Source of the DNA: Smittium mucronatum
Taxonomy: Eukaryota > Kickxellomycota > Harpellomycetes > Harpellales > Legeriomycetaceae
Direction: 5' to 3'
Length of the DNA: 11,490 bases
Assembly: GCA_001953115.1 (NCBI GenBank)
Contig: LSSL01000332.1
Span: 1 to 11,490 of the forward strand
The first letter of the stretch is position 1; each line of letters opens with the position of its first letter. Under the pieces are notes generated by a model that was given only the letters and a program-made list of their open reading frames with translations, did not search any database and was not told where the DNA came from. A program made the position numbers and the translations under genes. This document shows, piece by piece, positions 8,196 to 11,490 of the stretch.

Positions 8196-10233
8196 ATGAA
8201 TCGAGAGTTATTAAGTAACCATTTGTATAAAATAATTTTGCTATTAGTTGTTGTTACTTTGCGATTTACCATTATTAATAAAACGGAGCAAGGTAAGATG
8301 GGGGAGACTGACTTTCTAACGTGTTGTTTATAATAGATCCGTTTGAACCGGAATATCCCGAGTACATCGAGGCAGTTGTTGAGGAAGAGTTTATAACGCT
8401 GTGCAGTTTCAACAAGCTTGGGACGATGCTGGTGACTGGAAGTTCGGATGGGTTCTGCGCAGTATGGGATTTCTACAGTTTGACGCAAATCCGCAAACTT
8501 TCGTTGAATTCAAGCAGTATCACGTCTATATGGTAAGCTCAAAGTCCCTTCGTTTTTTTTGGGGGGGGGGGGTAGGTGAAGTGGGATGAATCATGAATTT
8601 TTTGACTTTTTAAAAAAAAAAACCGAATGCTGATGGTGGGGGCGATGGTGACGGTTATATAAATTTGTAAATATAAGCTGGTCGGAAACCAACGAGTTTA
8701 TAGTGGCAGGGAACGAAGCGGGACAAGTAATAATGTTTGATCTGCGGACGGATAAAGTATCTTGCATACACGAGTTCAAGAACCGGATAAATCAAGTCAG
8801 ATTTTCCACAATCACAAAGTAAATGAGTTTATTTATTTATTGAAAAATCTAATGGAACGGGAGATTTGAAAAAGATCTTTAACGTTTTATCTAATGGTAT
8901 GGATGGATTTAAAACTATGAATTACAAAGCGAATTGCTTTTTGTGTGCCCGGACAAGACGATTCCCGAGTTTTTGAAAATCGAAATTGAGCTTGAAAATC
9001 TATCACCGACACTATATCCATTGCGTAGAATACAAGATCAAGAGAACAAACTGTAAGCCTTTTTTTTTAAAAAAAAAAAAAACAAGGAAGGAGCGACCTA
9101 CTGGTAGTGAATTTTTTTTTTTTTTAAACAAGGCAGTTTGTTTTGGTGTAATGATATAGAACTGTATGGGGAACGTGTTTTGTGTTTGATAAGACGGGGG
9201 AGTATGTTTTTATGGGAACGGGAACGGGTCATGTATATATAGTAGAAACGAAGTCAGGTAATATCTTGTTTGAGAAGCGGATATGCACCAGCAGCATCAA
9301 GGACATTTCGCTGTACAATTTGACAAAGTGAGTTGTTTTTTTATTTTTTTTTTTAAAAAAAAAAAATATGGCAAGTTTATTCAAATTTTTCTTGGTGTTT
9401 AGCGAAATAGTGACGAACTGTAACGACAGAATCCTGAGAGTATGCCAGATTTCGTTGGGAGAGGGTGGAGCGAAGGGGTTTGATATCGAGATGGGGATTA
9501 AGCTGCAGGACATAATCGACCGGACGCGATGGTCAGGAGTGCAATTCAGCAGTTCTGGGGACCATATAATAGCAGCGAGTCACCACCAAGCGGAGCATAA
9601 TATCCATATCTGGGACAAATTCACAGCGCGACTCGACACTATCCTTACAGGGCCGAGCGAACTGCTGCTGGACTTTAGTGTAAGTCTTGTTTATAAACGC
9701 TTGAAATCTAAAAATCAGGACCTTTCCCTCTTTCCTATGTCTGCCCCTTTGCTTTCTTTTTTTTTTTTTTTTTGTATCCATGGATGATATTGTTTCATTG
9801 CGGAAGGAGAAAAAGAAGTGTTCCTACATTTTATTATAAGCAAGAGGGGCAGAAAGGGAGAGGGTTAGTTTACATATAATACATTTTGCTAATGAGATGT
9901 GGGGTTGTTGATGGGGGGGGGAGTTAGGTACATCCGTTCCGGCCGATAATAGCATCGATATCAAGCTTTGGGCTGATATACATATGGACAAGAACTCCGC
10001 AGCAACGGTGGGGAGTCATTAACAAGAGTTTCAAAGAAATCGATGCAAACATAATCTACCAGGAACCAGAAGACGAATTCGACGAAAAGCCGCCTCGCCC
10101 TAAAAAGAAACATAGCAGCAGCGATTCAGAAAACGAAACGGTGGATGTGGAAAGTGTGGAGCCACTGTACGGCCTGGAGTTTGGGACTAATGTCGAAACT
10201 AAATTCTTTTATCCGCCCATTGACTTTTCATAA
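8196..10233 (+). CDS. SWD1: SWD1 / RBBP5, WD40 subunit of the Set1 COMPASS complex
   Basis: Seven exons give 409 residues: 8196-8214, 8337-8532, 8678-8818, 8930-9052, 9160-9327, 9403-9679 and 9928-10233. Yeast Swd1 is about 426. Swd1/RBBP5 is a core scaffold of the H3K4 methyltransferase complex. After splicing the N terminus reads MNRELLNPFEPEYPEYIE, like the MN-x-x-L start of the family. Propeller strands follow: GTMLVTGSSDGFCAVWDF, SITSICWSETNEFIVAGN and DRTRWSGVQFSSSGDHIIAA; then IHIWD and SELLLDFSVHPFRPIIASIS, which closely resemble the RBBP5 signature; and an acidic tail with IDANIIYQEPEDEFDE and a terminal KFFYPPIDFS. Introns 2-5 are all phase 2. Exon codons are GC-richer than in VPS41 or NDC80. 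An alternative donor for intron 1 would insert 26 hydrophobic residues. Identification is firm; exact boundaries of introns 2-4 are supported by frame and family fit only. Confidence 0.92.
8215..8336 (+). other. SWD1 intron 1 (122 nt, phase 1), with alternative donor at 8293
   Basis: Donor GTAACC at 8215, branch-like CTAAC at 8316-8320, acceptor ATAATAG. A second donor, GTAAGA at 8293, lies in the same phase; its use would leave a 44-nt intron. I prefer 8215 because the product then matches the family N terminus. Confidence 0.7.
8533..8677 (+). other. SWD1 intron 2 (145 nt, phase 2)
   Basis: Donor GTAAGC, acceptor ATATAAG. Joining gives SITSI-C-WSETNEF, as in RBBP5 relatives. It contains T8G12 (8553-8572) and T5A11 (8607-8622). 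Confidence 0.82.
8819..8929 (+). other. SWD1 intron 3 (111 nt, phase 2)
   Basis: Donor GTAAAT, acceptor TTACAAAG. Removal joins RFSTIT to NELLFVCPDKT; reading through stops at once (TAA at 8820-8822). Confidence 0.8.
9053..9159 (+). other. SWD1 intron 4 (107 nt, phase 2)
   Basis: Donor GTAAGC, acceptor GATATAG. It contains T9A14 at 9060-9082 and a further T-run near 9112-9125. An earlier AG at 9134-9135 (GGCAG) is possible but gives a poorer frame. Confidence 0.75.
9060..9082. repeat. T(n)A(n) palindromic tract, one of five
   Basis: T9 followed directly by A14 inside SWD1 intron 4. Similar tracts occur at 4577-4594 (T9A9), 8607-8622 (T5A11), 9344-9366 (T11A12) and 10987-11009 (T11A12). Each is self-complementary in the order T then A; three of the five lie in SWD1 introns. 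Confidence 0.7.
9328..9402 (+). other. SWD1 intron 5 (75 nt, phase 2)
   Basis: Donor GTGAGT, acceptor GTGTTTAG. Removal joins LYNLT-N to EIVTNCNDRILRV, a typical propeller strand. It contains T11A12 at 9344-9366. Confidence 0.85.
9680..9927 (+). other. SWD1 intron 6 (248 nt, phase 0)
   Basis: Donor GTAAGT, branch-like GCTAATGAG about 40 nt before the acceptor GAGTTAG. Removal joins SELLLDFS to VHPFRPIIASIS, closely like RBBP5. It contains T17 (9757-9773) and G9 (9913-9921). Confidence 0.88.
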
Positions 10234-10312
10234 CCCCACCATTTTTAATTTTATTGAAAAAAAAATCATCCATTATTTCATCAACTTTTCATTTAGTTGG
10301 TGTATAAAATGT

Positions 10313-10318
10313 AATAAA
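10313..10318 (+). promoter_or_regulatory. Possible SWD1 polyadenylation signal AATAAA
   Basis: Exact AATAAA 79 nt after the SWD1 stop, in the 160-bp gap between the convergent SWD1 and uL14m genes. It fits a 3'-end signal; the AT-rich context makes chance occurrence likely too. Confidence 0.35.
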
Positions 10319-10393
10319 AGACTTTATAAAAAAAGAGGCTGATTAAAAATATTATAATATTTTAAAAGATTTTTTTTTTTTTTTGCCGCACGT

Positions 10394-10780
10394 TTAAACG
10401 ACCTTGGGGGCAAGAGACACGACCTTGATCCAATTCTTTTCCCGCAATTCCCTAGACACGAGACTCAGGATGCGACTGCCAATGGGCTGTTTCTGGCTGT
10501 TGATCAGCACGCACGCATTGTCATCGAACCGCACGAACCGCCCGTCGGGCCGGCGGATCTCCTTCTTGGTGCGGACGATAAGGGCGCGGCGGACATCGCC
10601 CTTCTTGATGCGATTGGCAGAAATTGCGGAACCGTCGGCGATGGGACGAGCGTTCTTGACGGAAACGACGATTTCGTCGCCTACACTGGCCCATTTCGCG
10701 TTACGTAGGACCTTGATGCATTCGACTATTAGTGCACCCGAGTTGTCGATTACCGACAAGCGCGATTTCATTTGAATCAT
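10394..10780 (-). CDS. uL14m: Mitochondrial large-subunit ribosomal protein uL14m
   Basis: Single-exon gene of 128 residues; yeast Mrpl38 is 138 and bacterial L14 about 122. uL14 sits on the large-subunit face near the intersubunit bridges and the factor-binding site. The start [16 protein letters not shown] carries the family's DNSGA motif, [15 protein letters not shown] follows, and residues 66-92 fit the L14 signature (A-L-I-V, spacer, DG, F, N, V-L). The end, SLAPKVV, resembles fungal mitochondrial versions rather than cytosolic uL14. No clear cleavable presequence is seen, as in yeast Mrpl38. The first ATG is chosen; Met4 is the alternative. An A14 run lies directly before the ATG on the coding strand. 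GC content, about 57% by partial count, is far above VPS41 and NDC80, and the antisense strand is open almost throughout as a by-product. It converges on SWD1. Confidence 0.93.
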   Translation of the reverse strand: MIQMKSRLSVIDNSGALIVECIKVLRNAKWASVGDEIVVSVKNARPIADGSAISANRIKKGDVRRALIVRTKKEIRRPDGRFVRFDDNACVLINSQKQPIGSRILSLVSRELREKNWIKVVSLAPKVV

Positions 10781-10938
10781 TTTTTTTTTTTTTTCCTTAG
10801 TGGTCGGGGGTTATGGTTATGGTTTGTATATCGGGTGTTCGTGAGCGGAATGTGGCTAATTAAAGATTGGGGGAAGGTTCGAGGCTTGATGGGGCGGGGA
10901 GGGAAGGTCGGACTGATTTTTTATTTTTATTTTTGCAG

Positions 10939-11166
10939 ACAATAAAAATGTTGGGGATCTAGTAATAGCTTCGGGATTTGAGTGTATTTTTTTTTTTAAA
11001 AAAAAAAAATTTAGGTTGGGCAGATAATAGCGTAAAAGTATACTTGCCGATACCAGCAGATTACATAAAAACTGGGCCTTGCTGTGATCTGAGCCTTTTT
11101 TTATGTTTTATGGGAGGCTCTATTGGGTGGATCAAAACCCAGCCTTGCTTGCCGTTCCCCCAATAA
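10939..11166 (+). CDS. Weak coding fragment with WD40-like strand
   Basis: After an acceptor-like TTTTGCAG ending at 10938, a frame reads VGDLVIASGFE. If 10984-11014 (GT..AG, 31 nt) were removed, it would continue WADNSVKVYLPIPADYI to a TAA at 11164-11166. ADNSVKVY is the type of strand found in WD40 blades. A 31-nt intron would be far shorter than any other here, no start is visible, and the stretch after 11090 looks non-coding. It may be a decayed gene piece, part of a gene with unseen exons, or chance. I assign no function. Confidence 0.15.
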
Positions 11167-11372
11167 ACATTTTGCCAACAAATCCTGATCTGCTTTCTCC
11201 ATCAATTTTAATATAGACAGGGAAAGGTACTGGCCAATACATCAGCGCGCACGGGGCTGGGGATTGATCGGGAGCAGTCCCCCCCCTCCCCCAACTCATC
11301 CTGATTCTATCTCCCAGCCTCCTTTAGCCCTCCCCCTCATCCACCCAATTTATCTTGGTTATTTGGCTACCA

Positions 11373-11490
11373 ATGGATGCACCTAATTATCTGTTGTCTA
11401 ATAAGCGTCCAGATCAATATTTGACTCGTTTAATCATTGGCCAACTGATAGTATTAGCTGTATGCCCTTCCACTCACATGCAAAAAAAAA
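11373..11490 (+). CDS. Possible 5' end of an unrecognised gene, running off the window
   Basis: An ATG at 11373 opens a frame of 39 codons that continues to the window end. It begins MDAPNYLLSNKRPDQY and then has a hydrophobic stretch, LIIGQLIVLAVC. The frame is also open upstream to 11328, after an acceptor-like CCTTTAG. It could be a signal-anchor protein or chance. Confidence 0.15.
   Translation, partial: MDAPNYLLSNKRPDQYLTRLIIGQLIVLAVCPSTHMQKK

Larger units (their letters stand above)
10781..11490. other. Right-end region with no confident gene
   Basis: About 700 bp. It starts with the T14 tract that forms the uL14m leader (10781-10794), then G-rich DNA, a T11A12 tract (10987-11009), a C8TC5 tract at 11279-11292 and pyrimidine-rich sequence to about 11345. 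Two weak coding signals are listed separately. The window ends in an A-run (11482-11490). Confidence 0.5.

Noticed and set aside
8102..8488. Minus-strand 128-codon frame across the SWD1 5' end
   Set aside because: It overlaps SWD1 exons 1-2 antisense, shows no recognisable domain, and the plus-strand exons match Swd1/RBBP5 well.
10404..10775. Long plus-strand open frame antisense to uL14m
   Set aside because: It lies wholly over uL14m, shows no family signal, and is explained by the GC-rich codon use of the real gene.
10939..11166. Last exon of SWD1 lying beyond uL14m
   Set aside because: SWD1 already ends at 10233 with a tail (KFFYPPIDFS) that aligns with the RBBP5 C terminus, so no further exon is needed.
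1..11490. tRNA genes, CRISPR arrays, insertion sequences, LTRs or transposase genes
   Set aside because: Looked for by eye on both strands; no cloverleaf, repeat-spacer array, long terminal repeat or transposase-like protein was found.

Overview
The window reads as nuclear DNA of a small-genome eukaryote, most likely a fungus. Its genes are interrupted by short GT-AG introns, and the 10 recognised introns run from 65 to 248 nt. The gene set is eukaryotic: a HOPS vacuolar-tethering subunit, two outer-kinetochore proteins, a COMPASS histone-methylation subunit and a mitochondrial ribosomal protein. A DASH/Dam1 subunit (DAD3) points to fungi. AT-rich coding sequence, long poly(dA:dT) tracts and intron-rich compact genes would suit an early-diverging fungal lineage, but that placement is inference.

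Layout, left to right. Positions 1-430 are a GC-richer block (about 46% GC by hand count) with many short inverted repeats and no recognisable gene. Positions 430-988 are AT-rich, with only a stop-interrupted open frame. VPS41 (+, 989-4535, 3 exons) follows. DAD3 (-, 4834-5262, 2 exons) is a small gene that is only visible once its intron is removed. A divergent promoter of 485 bp leads to NDC80 (+, 5748-7933, 2 exons). SWD1/RBBP5 (+, 8196-10233, 7 exons) is split into small pieces and can be assembled from family similarity. A convergent single-exon uL14m gene (-, 10394-10780) follows. The last 700 bp hold only weak coding fragments and C-rich and T/A-rich low-complexity sequence.

How the genes relate. 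DAD3 and NDC80 are transcribed divergently from one intergenic region. Their products belong to the two microtubule-coupling assemblies of the outer kinetochore, the DASH/Dam1 complex and the Ndc80 complex, which contact each other in yeasts. This is the most striking arrangement in the window. The other genes appear to be unrelated housekeeping functions.

The most notable oddities are these: a VPS41 RING domain split by a long insertion and lacking its last usual zinc ligand; two in-phase 5' splice sites in SWD1 that would add or omit a hydrophobic 26-residue segment; T(n)A(n) palindromic tracts recurring in SWD1 introns; a 100-codon open frame with a membrane-like segment overlapping the 3' part of DAD3; and a rise in GC content and a codon-use change from VPS41/NDC80 (about one third GC) to SWD1 and uL14m (about 50-57%). 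All gene models are hand-built from the sequence; no transcript or database search was available.
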